DNA of 34,879 nt from RGIG2000 sp045612665 (GTDB lineage: Bacteria > Bacillota > Clostridia > Oscillospirales > CAG-272), in the NCBI GenBank assembly GCA_045612665.1, contig JAZKZO010000040.1, positions 1 through 34,879 of the forward strand. Direction: 5' to 3'. Numbering within the stretch: the first letter of the stretch is position 1; each line of letters begins with the position of its first letter. The position numbers and the translations under genes were made by a program. This document shows, in pieces, positions 15,767 through 24,471 of this stretch. The notes under the pieces are model-generated. The model had not been told where the DNA came from and searched no databases. It was given only the letters and a program-made list of their open reading frames with translations.

Positions 15767-18700
15767 CTTATTCCGAAGTCCTCTCTTTCAAGTGTTAGGT
15801 TAGGATTGTAGTAAGGATCTCCTGCGTCGCGCACGGATTTCCATTTTCCTAGGAAGTTATTGATTTCGCTATTGAAGCGCGCAACCTTTTCGGGAGTCGT
15901 TTCAAGTCCACGCGATTTTGATTCGTAGTGATAAGCCTCGGCAAACGGTGTCCATACGATGAGGTGTCCGGATTTTCTTATCTTTAGGCAAAGGTCAACG
16001 TCGTTGAATGCAACGGCAAAGCTCTCGTCAAGACCGCCAACCTCTCTGAAAACAGAGGCTCTTATCATAACGCACGCAGCGGTAACTGCACTGAGGTTTT
16101 GCGCAAGGCAAAGACGTGATGCGTATCCATACTCTCCGCGCTTGAAATACTTGTGCGAGTGTCCTGCAACCGCTGTTTCGGGATCAGCACCGATACCGAT
16201 AATAACGCCTGCGTGCTGAATTGTGTCGTCGGGATAATAGAGCATAGCACCAACTGCGCCAACGTCCTCTCTTTGAGAGAACATAAGCATTTCCTCAATC
16301 CACGACGGAGTCAAAATCTCAATGTCGTTGTTAAGAAGAATAATATGCTCGCCCCTTGATGCCTCGAAGCCGAAGTTGTTTATCTTTGAGTAGTTGAAGC
16401 CCTGTCCCTTCCAATAAACTACTTTAACCTGAGAATATTTCCTTGTAACCTCGTCGTAGTATTTAAAGGTTCTTGGGTCGGTGCTGTTGTTTTCAACTAC
16501 GATAATTTCGTAATTTTTGTAGCTTGATTTCTCGACAATAGAGGTAATGCACTTGTCAAGGTCGTCGATATAGTCCTTGTTTGCAATGATAATTGAAACA
16601 AGTGGCTCGCCCACGATATCGTACTCAATTTTGTAAACGGACGGGATTCTTGTGTCAACGCTCTTGCCTGAAAGACCGAGTCTTACAAGATGCTCGTCAA
16701 GTGCCTTTTTCGCTGCAACAAGAGTGTAGGGCTTAGCTGAAATGTCAGAGGCAACCGATGCCTTATGGCAACGCCAATAGTACAAAATCTTTGGAATGTG
16801 TACGATTTTGCTCGCCTTTTCGGTGAGTCTTAAAACCATATCGTAGTCCTGTGAGCCGTCAAACTCCGAGCGGAAGCCACCAACCTCGTTAAGAAGAGCT
16901 CTTGAAAATGTGGTGAGGTGGCAAATATAGTTATAGCTACGAAGTGTATCAGGCGAGAAATCAGGCTTGAAGTGTGGATGATATGCATCCTTTGGAGTGT
17001 CGTGGAAGGTGTTTTCGTCGGTGTAAATGAAGTCTGCACCGTCGTTTTCGATCGCTTCCATTACGCAATAAAGCGCGCTCTCGTGGAGCAAATCATCGTG
17101 GTCAAAAAGTGAAATATAATCACCGCTTGACATATCAAGGCACGCGTTTGTGTTGCCCGAAATTCCGAGGTTCTTTTCGAGCCTCTTATAGAGAATACGA
17201 GAGTCCTTTTTTGCGTATTTTGCCACGATTTTGCTAACGTAGTCGTGCTTTTCATCACTACCGTCGGCAAGGCAAAGCTCCCAATTTGAGTAGGTCTGCG
17301 CCAAAACAGAGTCGATCATAGCGCAAAGATATTGCTCGGGAGTGTTATAAAGAGGCACGATAACGCTGAATTTGATATCGCGCTCGAATTTTTTCTTTCT
17401 TTGAGCCTCGAGCTCCTTTGGAGTAAAGAGAGGTGCATTAGCCTTTTTGCTTTCCTTGCGTCTAAACGCCTTTTTCCAAGCGGTCTTGAAGCTCTGCTCG
17501 CGCCAAACCTTGAAGAACTTTCTTACCTTGAGTATAGGTCCGTGGCGTAGTGGCCATTTCAAAATATCGAAAAGGACACGGAACGGCTTTGTAATCTTCC
17601 ACCAGCCGGCATTTGAGATAACCTCATATCTGTATGTCATATCGGCAAGTCGGCGTGTCAAATCCTCTCGTTGAGAAATAGCAACGAGATAGTGTGTTTT
17701 ATAGTGGTCAAGGTCTGCGGTTAGCTCTTGATTTTTCTTGTCAAGATATTTTGAAAGAGAAACTGCCTCGTTTCTTTCTCTTGATGCGCTATCAAGCGCA
17801 CTTGAAAGCTCATATGCTACGCTCTTAGAGCTCTTGAATGCGTTTGAAAGGCTTCCCGAGAATTGCACGGATAGAGTATCCCTTGGAATTTCGAATACTA
17901 TTTGAGGGTCGTTTTCAAAGAGAAGATAAATGTCGTTGGTTAAGGATGCGTTGTGATATTCGCACGGCAAAATTGCCCTGCCGTTTGCCTCGCAGCGCAT
18001 ATTTTTTATAACGAAGCCCGCCTGCTCACGAACATCTATACGAATTCGAGAGGTGTTCTCGGGCAAGTCTATTTTTATATCGAATTCGCCAACGGCACAC
18101 GTAAATGTTGATGTCTCATTCGCGTTAAAGCCCGCACCTGTGTCAAAGTAAACGGTGGAAGGAGAAATTTCCTCGTTTAGCTCCCATACGGTCTTTTCGT
18201 CGGTAGCAAACGCCTTCTTTTTAGCCAAGATAACGAACTGATAAACGTCGGAGTTTTCCTGTGCCGAGATTGCCATATCGAAGGCAAAGGCGCCTTTTTT
18301 ATCAAGTCTTTGCTCGGTCGTGCCGATAGGCGTGGTCGTGCCTGTAATATATGTTGGGAAGATTTCGGAATCCTCGCAAAACGGAAGGAGATTTTCTCTT
18401 GCGAAGAAGTGAATATGTGTATTGTCAAGAAGACCTATGTCAGTATAATCAAAGCGGTTGTTAAGGAGCTTTATGATAACGTCGGAGTGAGCGATATTCG
18501 GAACGGAGAAGATGATTTTTCCGTCGTCCTTTAAAAGAGGAAGCGCGCGCTTTATCGCACCCGCGGGATCACGAAGATGCTCCAAAACGTCAGCGAAAAG
18601 AAGCGTATCAAAGAATGCGCCCTCAAATTCCTTTTCCCACTTATAATTTTCAATATCGCAAACGATACCGCCCTCGAGATTTTCACTTGCAATCTCAAAC

Positions 18701-18879
18701 GCACCCTTATCGATTTCGATACCCCAAACGTGTCCGTTTAGGCTTTGCTTTATCTCGCCTGCAAGCTCGCCCTTGGCACAGCCGAATTCGAGAATTCTTT
18801 CACCCTCACCGATAAGAGCTAAAATCTCACCGTGAGAGGTGTTTTTAGCAAAGGTGATTTCCCTATTATACTTGAACAT
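15763..18879 (-). CDS. Methyltransferase / coiled-coil / double GT2 fusion for surface polysaccharide
   Basis: 1038 residues in four parts. (1) A SAM-dependent methyltransferase, about 1-220, with I-L-E-F-G-C-A-K-G-E (29-38), D-V-L-E-H-L (97-102) and F-S-V-P-N-I-A. (2) A beta-rich domain, about 230-345, ending near D-P-Q-I-V-F-E-I-P. (3) A predicted coiled coil, about 355-415, then a basic amphipathic stretch to 480 that could bind the membrane. (4) Two GT-A domains: GT2-1 from 503 with D-H-D-D (593-596), and GT2-2 from 760 with N-N-D (850-852) and the rhamnosyltransferase-like G-G-L-D-E-S-F block. It probably polymerises the exported chain and may methylate its end. It sits directly downstream of Wzm/Wzt and overlaps the next gene. 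Sugar specificity unknown; rhamnose is likely from the rml genes. Confidence 0.85.
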   Translation of the reverse strand: MFKYNREITFAKNTSHGEILALIGEGERILEFGCAKGELAGEIKQSLNGHVWGIEIDKGAFEIASENLEGGIVCDIENYKWEKEFEGAFFDTLLFADVLEHLRDPAGAIKRALPLLKDDGKIIFSVPNIAHSDVIIKLLNNRFDYTDIGLLDNTHIHFFARENLLPFCEDSEIFPTYITGTTTPIGTTEQRLDKKGAFAFDMAISAQENSDVYQFVILAKKKAFATDEKTVWELNEEISPSTVYFDTGAGFNANETSTFTCAVGEFDIKIDLPENTSRIRIDVREQAGFVIKNMRCEANGRAILPCEYHNASLTNDIYLLFENDPQIVFEIPRDTLSVQFSGSLSNAFKSSKSVAYELSSALDSASRERNEAVSLSKYLDKKNQELTADLDHYKTHYLVAISQREDLTRRLADMTYRYEVISNAGWWKITKPFRVLFDILKWPLRHGPILKVRKFFKVWREQSFKTAWKKAFRRKESKKANAPLFTPKELEAQRKKKFERDIKFSVIVPLYNTPEQYLCAMIDSVLAQTYSNWELCLADGSDEKHDYVSKIVAKYAKKDSRILYKRLEKNLGISGNTNACLDMSSGDYISLFDHDDLLHESALYCVMEAIENDGADFIYTDENTFHDTPKDAYHPHFKPDFSPDTLRSYNYICHLTTFSRALLNEVGGFRSEFDGSQDYDMVLRLTEKASKIVHIPKILYYWRCHKASVASDISAKPYTLVAAKKALDEHLVRLGLSGKSVDTRIPSVYKIEYDIVGEPLVSIIIANKDYIDDLDKCITSIVEKSSYKNYEIIVVENNSTDPRTFKYYDEVTRKYSQVKVVYWKGQGFNYSKINNFGFEASRGEHIILLNNDIEILTPSWIEEMLMFSQREDVGAVGAMLYYPDDTIQHAGVIIGIGADPETAVAGHSHKYFKRGEYGYASRLCLAQNLSAVTAACVMIRASVFREVGGLDESFAVAFNDVDLCLKIRKSGHLIVWTPFAEAYHYESKSRGLETTPEKVARFNSEINNFLGKWKSVRDAGDPYYNPNLTLEREDFGIR

Positions 18880-18891
18880 AATTTCTCCTAT

Positions 18892-19629
18892 TTATGCCTG
18901 AATGTTTTTGTATTGCTCGCATACCGTAGCCGTGTCGCCAATCATTCTTACCTTTCCCTTGTCAAGCCACATAATGCGTGAGCAAAGACGCTCTATTTGC
19001 TCAATAGAGTGCGAAACGATAAGAACGGTAGTACCACCGCTCATCATATCAGCAATACGCTTCTCGCATTTTTGTTGGAACAAGAAGTCGCCGACTGCGA
19101 GAATTTCGTCAACTATTAAAATGTCGGGCTTTACAAGAGTTGCAATAGAGAAGCCAAGACGCGCCACCATACCTGATGAAAAGTTTTTGATAGCCACGTT
19201 TTCAAAATCACGAAGCTCGGCAAAATCGAGAATCTCGTCATACTTTTCACGAATGAACGAGCGCTCAAAGCCGAGAACACTTCCGTTTAAGAAAATGTTT
19301 TCTCTTGTTGTAAGCTCCATATCAAAGCCTGCGCCAAGCTCGATAAGCGGAGAGATAGTGCCGTTTGCAACAATCTCGCCCTCACTTGGCTTTAAAATGC
19401 CTGAAATAAGCTTCAAAAGCGTGCTTTTTCCACTACCGTTAAGACCGATAATGCCGACAACCTCGCCCTTTTCAATATCAATTGAAACATTGTCAAGAGC
19501 TGTAAACTTGTCGTATGAAATCTTTCTTTTGAGCTTTCTTATTATATATTCCTTTACGTTGTCAACCTTTTCCCTCGGCATATTGAAGTTCATGGTAACG
19601 TTTTTAACTGAAATAATTGTGTTTTCCAT
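18892..19629 (-). CDS. Polysaccharide ABC exporter ATPase (Wzt/TagH/RgpD-like, short form)
   Basis: 245 residues. Walker A G-L-N-G-S-G-K-S-T (62-70), signature F-S-S-G-M (150-154), Walker B I-L-I-V-D-E (170-175), switch H207. E-L-G-A-G-F-D near 97-103 and the I-L-A-V-G-D run after Walker B are typical of Wzt/TagH ATPases. It stops right after the nucleotide-binding domain, so the C-terminal carbohydrate-binding domain that lets O9a-type Wzt read the chain end is absent. GGAG precedes the ATG. It pairs with the permease at 19651-20895 to export the lipid-linked chain. Confidence 0.93.
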   Translation of the reverse strand: MENTIISVKNVTMNFNMPREKVDNVKEYIIRKLKRKISYDKFTALDNVSIDIEKGEVVGIIGLNGSGKSTLLKLISGILKPSEGEIVANGTISPLIELGAGFDMELTTRENIFLNGSVLGFERSFIREKYDEILDFAELRDFENVAIKNFSSGMVARLGFSIATLVKPDILIVDEILAVGDFLFQQKCEKRIADMMSGGTTVLIVSHSIEQIERLCSRIMWLDKGKVRMIGDTATVCEQYKNIQA

Positions 19630-19650
19630 AAAATCTCCTTAGATACCCGG

Positions 19651-20895
19651 CTAAATGTGCAAAACGAACTTATCTTGATTTTTACGGAATACCGTGATGC
19701 CGACAAGCAAGAATATAAGCGAGAATCCAAAGCAAATAAGATTGTCGGTAAGGGACGGAACTGTGCCGTAAATCATTACGTTTCTAAAATAGGTTACGTA
19801 GTGGTAGAGAGGATTGAAGCGAATAACGCTTTGTAGCCACTCAGGAACTATGTTGATTGGATAAATAATAGGTGTTGCGTACATCCATACGGTAACGAAT
19901 ACGCCCCAAAGGTGTCCTACGTCCCTGAAAAATACATTGAGAGTTGAAAGAATGAGGTTAAGACCGAATGCGAAGATGAAAATGTAAATCATCGGAATGA
20001 AGAACAGTAGCATCGTCGCGTGGATTTCAACCTTGCCAGTTGCAAGGAATATACCGAACACCAAAACGAACGCGATAAGCGAGAAGAGCATATTCACAAG
20101 CGAGAATATAGTCTTTTCAAGAGGGAAAATGTATTTCGGAATATAAACCTTTTTAATGAGTCCGCCTGCGTTTATCATAGAGGTAAGCGAGAAGTTAGAG
20201 GACTCGGAAATGAAGTTGAAGATTATATAACCCGTGAGATAAAAGAGCGCAAATCCACCCTCGACCTCAACGCGAATAATCTTCGAGAAAACTGCCGTTA
20301 AGACAAGCATCATAAGGAGTGGATTTAGGACACTCCAAAGGACGCCGAGTGCGCTTCGGCGATATTTTGTCTTTATATCTCTTGTAACAAGGTCGGAAAG
20401 AAGATATTTGTATCTCTTTATTGCGGTTACGTCCTTCTTAAATGCAATTCTATCCTCGAGGGCGTTATAAATAGCCCACGCGAGAACGAGAGGGAGCACG
20501 AATATAAAGAAGGTTAGCATAACGTTTACGTTAAACGAGGTTGGGTTTACCTCAACGCGCGCCTCACTTGCACTTGTTATAACAATGCCGTGGGCATACG
20601 TGTCAAAATTGTAGTAAACATCGTCGTTCTTTTGCTCAACTGACGACGGAAAAATGATTTCTCCGTTAATTGTAGTGGCAAAAACACTGCCGGCACTACC
20701 GTTTACCTTGACGTTGTTAACGTATCCGTCTATAACACGCGTTTCGCCTGCTACGGTCAGATTTTCTAAAACTAAATTTTTATAATCGTTCTTGCGATTT
20801 TCGATATTGTCGGAGCTAAATCTTACGACGCCGAAAAGTAGCGCGAGCGCAAGAAATACAATCGCAAGAGAGAAAAGTATAAGTTTCTTTTTCAA
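19651..20895 (-). CDS. Polysaccharide ABC exporter permease (Wzm/TagG/RgpC-like) with extra N-terminal outer domain
   Basis: 414 residues against about 260 for a usual Wzm. The ABC-2 core begins near residue 160 (Y-K-Y-L-L-S-D-L-V, then K-Y-R-R-S-A-L-G-V-L-W) with six spans and the family's typical late A-T-P-I-I-Y-P. Before it are a first span (about 5-24), a beta-rich segment (about 25-124, V-K-V-N-G-S-A-G-S-V-F-A-T-T-I-N-G-E-I among its strands) that should lie outside, and a second span (about 125-146). The start codon is TTG at 20895, supported by AGGAG eight bases upstream. Partner ATPase lies 21 bases downstream. The added domain could guide the polymer or contact the GT-C proteins; that is inference. 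Confidence 0.88.
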   Translation of the reverse strand: MKKKLILFSLAIVFLALALLFGVVRFSSDNIENRKNDYKNLVLENLTVAGETRVIDGYVNNVKVNGSAGSVFATTINGEIIFPSSVEQKNDDVYYNFDTYAHGIVITSASEARVEVNPTSFNVNVMLTFFIFVLPLVLAWAIYNALEDRIAFKKDVTAIKRYKYLLSDLVTRDIKTKYRRSALGVLWSVLNPLLMMLVLTAVFSKIIRVEVEGGFALFYLTGYIIFNFISESSNFSLTSMINAGGLIKKVYIPKYIFPLEKTIFSLVNMLFSLIAFVLVFGIFLATGKVEIHATMLLFFIPMIYIFIFAFGLNLILSTLNVFFRDVGHLWGVFVTVWMYATPIIYPINIVPEWLQSVIRFNPLYHYVTYFRNVMIYGTVPSLTDNLICFGFSLIFLLVGITVFRKNQDKFVLHI

Positions 20896-20921
20896 GATGC
20901 TTCTCCTGTTGGTAGGAATTG

Positions 20922-21485
20922 TTAGAATGAGAATCCAAGGTCCTTCAAAGGAAGATTCTTTTTGTCCTTTTCACTGAGCAAAACCTCGCCGTCAATAGGC
21001 CACTCAATGCCGATTTCGGGGTCGTTCCAAAGAAGACCGCCCTCGCTTGACGGGTCGTAGAGGTTAGTGCACTTGTATGCGAAGGTTGCGCTGTCGCTCA
21101 TTACGTAAAAGCCGTGCGCAAAGCCCTCGGGCACGTAGAATTGCTTTTTGTTTTCAGCGCTCAAAACGACACCGTACCATTTTCCGTAGGTTTCGCTATT
21201 CGCGCGCAGGTCAACGGCAACATCGAAAACTGCACCGTTAATAACTCTTACAAGCTTGCCCTGTGTGTTGTTCTTTTGAAAATGAAGACCGCGAAGCACG
21301 CCCTTTCTTGAGCAGGATTCATTATCCTGAACAAAGGTAGCGGCAGAGCCGTCGAGATGCTTGATATACGGAGCAAACTCGTCGTTGAACGTCTCCATAA
21401 AATATCCTCTTGAGTCGCCGAAAACGGTAGGCTCGATTACGTATAAATCCTTGATAGGAGTTTCGATAAATTTAAATTTTCCCAT
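20922..21485 (-). CDS. rmlC: dTDP-4-dehydrorhamnose 3,5-epimerase
   Basis: 187 residues, normal RmlC length, cupin fold. G-V-L-R-G-L-H-F-Q (62-70) carries the catalytic base H68, followed by G-K-L-V-R-V-I-N-G-A-V-F-D-V-A-V-D-L-R. Y-V-P-E-G-F-A-H-G-F and W-N-D-P-E-I-G-I-E-W-P are further family blocks. It converts dTDP-4-keto-6-deoxyglucose to the L-lyxo form, step 3 of dTDP-L-rhamnose synthesis. GAAAGGA precedes the ATG. It is separated from rmlB by 178 bases of repeat-bearing sequence, by far the largest gap in the operon. Confidence 0.96.
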   Translation of the reverse strand: MGKFKFIETPIKDLYVIEPTVFGDSRGYFMETFNDEFAPYIKHLDGSAATFVQDNESCSRKGVLRGLHFQKNNTQGKLVRVINGAVFDVAVDLRANSETYGKWYGVVLSAENKKQFYVPEGFAHGFYVMSDSATFAYKCTNLYDPSSEGGLLWNDPEIGIEWPIDGEVLLSEKDKKNLPLKDLGFSF

Positions 21486-21524
21486 GGTTATCCTTTCGTT
21501 GGAGCGTAGATAAAGTCATTGCGC

Positions 21525-21655
21525 GAGACACAAAATGCTCATTTTGCATTCCACAGGCACGCGCCCGAGGCAAACTCCGCATTCGCTTAGTAAGTGTTGA
21601 ACAACTCTCACGAAGCAATTTCATTCCGCACTCCGCACTCCGCATTCCACATTCA
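21525..21655. repeat. Intergenic repeat element with 7-base units between rmlB and rmlC
   Basis: On the minus strand 21629-21651 reads as units TGTGGAA, TGCGGAG, TGCGGAG, TGCGGAA, then TG. A further TGCGGAG occurs once near 21578, and the hairpin CAAAATGCTCATTTTG lies at 21531-21546. The same unit occurs at 30901-30930. It interrupts an otherwise tightly packed operon. No ORF or promoter is clear in it. Confidence 0.55.
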
Positions 21656-21663
21656 TATCGCGC

Positions 21664-22683
21664 TTAGCGATTGTCGTACATTTTTGAGTAGTAGTCCTTG
21701 TATTCACCGCTTATGATGTTTTCCCACCACTCGCGATTTTCAAGATACCACTTAATTGTCTTCTTGATACCGTCGGCAAACTTTGTTTCAGGAAGCCAAC
21801 CGAGCTCGCTGTGAATCTTTGTAGGGTCGATTGCGTAACGCATATCGTGTCCTGCACGGTCCTTAACGTATGTGATAAGGTCCTCGCTCTTTCCAAGCTC
21901 CTTCAAAATGATCTTTACAATGTCGATATTTCTCATTTCGTTGTGTCCACCGATGTTGTAAACCTCGCCAACTCTACCCTTGTGAATAATAAGGTCGATA
22001 GCACGGCAGTGGTCCTCAACGTAGAGCCAGTCGCGAACGTTAATGCCCTCGCCGTAAACAGGGAGTGGCTTGTCGTAAAGCGCATTAGCAATCATAAGAG
22101 GAATGAGCTTTTCTGGGAAGTGGTACGGACCGTAGTTGTTTGAGCAACGGGAAATAGTGATAGGCAAGCCAAAGGTTCTGTGGTAAGCCTGAACGAGAAG
22201 GTCAGCACTTGCCTTTGATGCAGAATAAGGGCTTGACGTGTGAATAGGTGTAGTTTCTGTGAAGAAAAGGTCAGGACGGTCAAGTGGAAGATCTCCGTAA
22301 ACCTCGTCGGTTGAAACCTGATGGTATCTCTTAATGCCATACTTACGGCAAGCGTCCATCATAACCTGTGTTCCCATAATATTTGTGTTAAGGAAAACGC
22401 CTGGGTTTTCGATTGAACGGTCAACGTGGCTCTCTGCTGCGAAGTTAACCACGATATCAGGATGCTCCTCTTCAAAAATTGCATAGATAGCCTCACGGTC
22501 GGTAATGTCAGTCTTGCAGAAGCGGAAATTAGGGTTGTCCATAACTGGAGCAAGAGTTTCCATGTTTCCTGCATAGGTAAGGCAGTCAACGCAGATTATT
22601 CTATAATCCGGATGAGCCTTTAACATATAGTGAACGAAGTTTCCGCCGATAAATCCAGCGCCACCTGTAACGATAATTTTCAT
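21664..22683 (-). CDS. rmlB: dTDP-glucose 4,6-dehydratase
   Basis: 339 residues, extended short-chain dehydrogenase. NAD-binding T-G-G-A-G-F-I-G (6-13), active-site T-D-E (125-127) in S-T-D-E-V-Y-G-D, and Y-x-x-x-K as Y153 and K157 in S-P-Y-S-A-S-K. R-C-S-N-N-Y-G-P and the late H-D-M-R-Y-A-I-D block are typical of RmlB. It makes dTDP-4-keto-6-deoxyglucose, step 2 of dTDP-L-rhamnose synthesis. AAAGGAG precedes the ATG, and the gene starts 15 bases after rmlD. Confidence 0.97.
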   Translation of the reverse strand: MKIIVTGGAGFIGGNFVHYMLKAHPDYRIICVDCLTYAGNMETLAPVMDNPNFRFCKTDITDREAIYAIFEEEHPDIVVNFAAESHVDRSIENPGVFLNTNIMGTQVMMDACRKYGIKRYHQVSTDEVYGDLPLDRPDLFFTETTPIHTSSPYSASKASADLLVQAYHRTFGLPITISRCSNNYGPYHFPEKLIPLMIANALYDKPLPVYGEGINVRDWLYVEDHCRAIDLIIHKGRVGEVYNIGGHNEMRNIDIVKIILKELGKSEDLITYVKDRAGHDMRYAIDPTKIHSELGWLPETKFADGIKKTIKWYLENREWWENIISGEYKDYYSKMYDNR

Positions 22684-22698
22684 AATTAAAATCTCCTT

Positions 22699-23583
22699 TT
22701 ATTCGCCTTTGTAATTTTTCATAAAGCAAGCAAGCGCGTCCTGCCAATCGCGGAATTCGTCGCCTACCGTGCATCTAAACATCATATTGTCAAGAGAGGA
22801 GTAAGCCGGACGCTTGGTCGGTGTTGGGAACTCCTCGGTTGTGCAGGGATTAACAACAGCATCAATGCCTGCATACTCGACTATTTTTTGAGTGAATTCA
22901 AACCACGAGCACTCTCCGTTTCCTGTGCCGTGATAAATTCCGTACTCTTCACAGTCAAGAAGCTTCAAGAGATGATGAGCGAGGTCGCAAGCGTTCGTGG
23001 GGTTTCCCCTTTGGTCGCAAACCACCTTGCACGCGCCCTTGTCGCGAGCGATATTCATCATAGTCTTTACGAAGTTCTTTCCATAGTAGCCGTAAAGCCA
23101 AGCAGTACGCACGATAAAATATTTTGAGCAGAACTGCTTTACGTATTCCTCACCGAGAAGCTTTGACGAGCCGTACGCGCTTTGTGGATCGGTTACGTCC
23201 CATTCGGTATAAGGCTTGCTCGCATCTCCTGCGAAAACGTAGTCGGTTGAAACGTGAATGAGCTTCGCTCCGTTTTCCTCACACACAATCGCAAGATTGC
23301 GAGGTCCGAGCGCATTTGCCTTGAACGCGATTTCGCGCTCGCTCTCACAGGCGTTTACATTTGTGAATGCAGCACAGTTGATAACGGCATCGTATTTACA
23401 CTCCTTAAACGCGTTGCGAAGCGCGCCAAGGTCGGCAATATCGAGCACGTCAATATCAACGTAGTCGGCATCAAGACCGCTCTTTAAAATTGATGGCACA
23501 CCAAGCTCGGTATAGCCACGCTCAATGCATTTTCGAATTTCCGTGCCAAGCTGACCCTTAGCACCTGTTACAAGAATTTTCAT
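22699..23583 (-). CDS. rmlD: dTDP-4-dehydrorhamnose reductase
   Basis: 294 residues. NAD(P)-binding T-G-A-K-G-Q-L-G (6-13), V-S-T-D-Y-V-F-A-G-D (111-120), and catalytic Y137 and K141 in S-A-Y-G-S-S-K-L-L-G-E. It performs the last step, giving dTDP-L-rhamnose. Its ATG shares one base with the rmlA stop codon (TGATG), so the two are translationally coupled. Order here is rmlA-rmlD-rmlB-rmlC rather than the ABCD numbering. Confidence 0.96.
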   Translation of the reverse strand: MKILVTGAKGQLGTEIRKCIERGYTELGVPSILKSGLDADYVDIDVLDIADLGALRNAFKECKYDAVINCAAFTNVNACESEREIAFKANALGPRNLAIVCEENGAKLIHVSTDYVFAGDASKPYTEWDVTDPQSAYGSSKLLGEEYVKQFCSKYFIVRTAWLYGYYGKNFVKTMMNIARDKGACKVVCDQRGNPTNACDLAHHLLKLLDCEEYGIYHGTGNGECSWFEFTQKIVEYAGIDAVVNPCTTEEFPTPTKRPAYSSLDNMMFRCTVGDEFRDWQDALACFMKNYKGE

Positions 23584-24470
23584 CAGTATTTAATCTTGCC
23601 CTCCGCAACCTTCTTAAGGTGTGCGCCATAGGTGGACTTTCCGTATCTTTCAGCGCTTTCAAGAAGCTTTTCCTTCGTTATCCAGCCGTTGATATAAGCA
23701 ATTTCCTCAATTGCTGAAATCTTGATGCTTTGTCTTTTTTCGAGCATTTGAACGAACTGTCCTGCCTCGAGAAGGCTATCCATTGTTCCTGTATCAAGCC
23801 AAGCAAAGCCACGGCCGAGAAGCTTAACGTCGAGCGCGCCCTTTTCAAGGAAAATGTTGTTAAGAGTTGTAATTTCAAGCTCACCGCGTGCAGACGGCTT
23901 AACCTGCTTTGCGTATTCAACGCACTTGTTGTCGTAGAAATAAAGACCTGTTACTGCGTAGTTAGACTTTGGATTCTTTGGCTTTTCCTCAACGGAGATA
24001 ACCTTGTTATTTTCGTCAAACTCAACAACACCGAATCTCTCAGGGTCGTCAACGTAGTAGCCAAACACGCTCGCTCTGTGATTTTCCTCGGCATTCTTAA
24101 CTGCATCCTTCAAAATCTTGGAGAAGCCGTTTCCGTAGAAAATGTTATCGCCAAGCACCATAGCACAAGAGTCATCACCGATGAACTCCTCGCCGATAAG
24201 AAATGCCTGCGCAAGACCGTCAGGACTTGGTTGCTCAGCATAGGAAAGCGAAATTCCGTAGTCGCTACCGTCGCCAAGAAGGTTCTTGAAGTTCGGCAAA
24301 TCGCGTGGTGTTGAAATAATAAGAATATCCTTGATTCCCGCAAGCATGAGCGTTGAGAGAGGATAATAAATCATTGGCTTATCGTAAATCGGAAGAAGCT
24401 GCTTTGACGTTATCATTGTAAGCGGATAAAGACGTGTGCCGCTTCCACCTGCTAAAACTATACCCTTCAT
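23583..24470 (-). CDS. rmlA: Glucose-1-phosphate thymidylyltransferase
   Basis: 295 residues, standard RmlA length. The N-terminal nucleotide-binding loop is L-A-G-G-S-G-T-R-L-Y-P-L-T (6-18), followed by S-K-Q-L-L-P-I-Y-D-K-P-M-I-Y-Y-P. L-G-D-N-I-F-Y-G (106-113) supplies the metal aspartate. It joins glucose-1-phosphate and dTTP to give dTDP-glucose, the first and usually feedback-controlled step of the rhamnose pathway. It starts one base after the stop of the upstream GT2, so it belongs to the same transcript. Confidence 0.97.
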   Translation of the reverse strand: MKGIVLAGGSGTRLYPLTMITSKQLLPIYDKPMIYYPLSTLMLAGIKDILIISTPRDLPNFKNLLGDGSDYGISLSYAEQPSPDGLAQAFLIGEEFIGDDSCAMVLGDNIFYGNGFSKILKDAVKNAEENHRASVFGYYVDDPERFGVVEFDENNKVISVEEKPKNPKSNYAVTGLYFYDNKCVEYAKQVKPSARGELEITTLNNIFLEKGALDVKLLGRGFAWLDTGTMDSLLEAGQFVQMLEKRQSIKISAIEEIAYINGWITKEKLLESAERYGKSTYGAHLKKVAEGKIKY

Positions 24471-24471
24471 T

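Noticed and set aside
18902..19642. 246-codon open frame on the plus strand
   Set aside because: It is exactly antisense to the Wzt-type ATPase, which has all ABC motifs. The antisense protein has no recognisable domain and no ribosome site.
23730..24314. 194-codon open frame on the plus strand
   Set aside because: Antisense to rmlA, whose motifs are complete; a codon-usage shadow.
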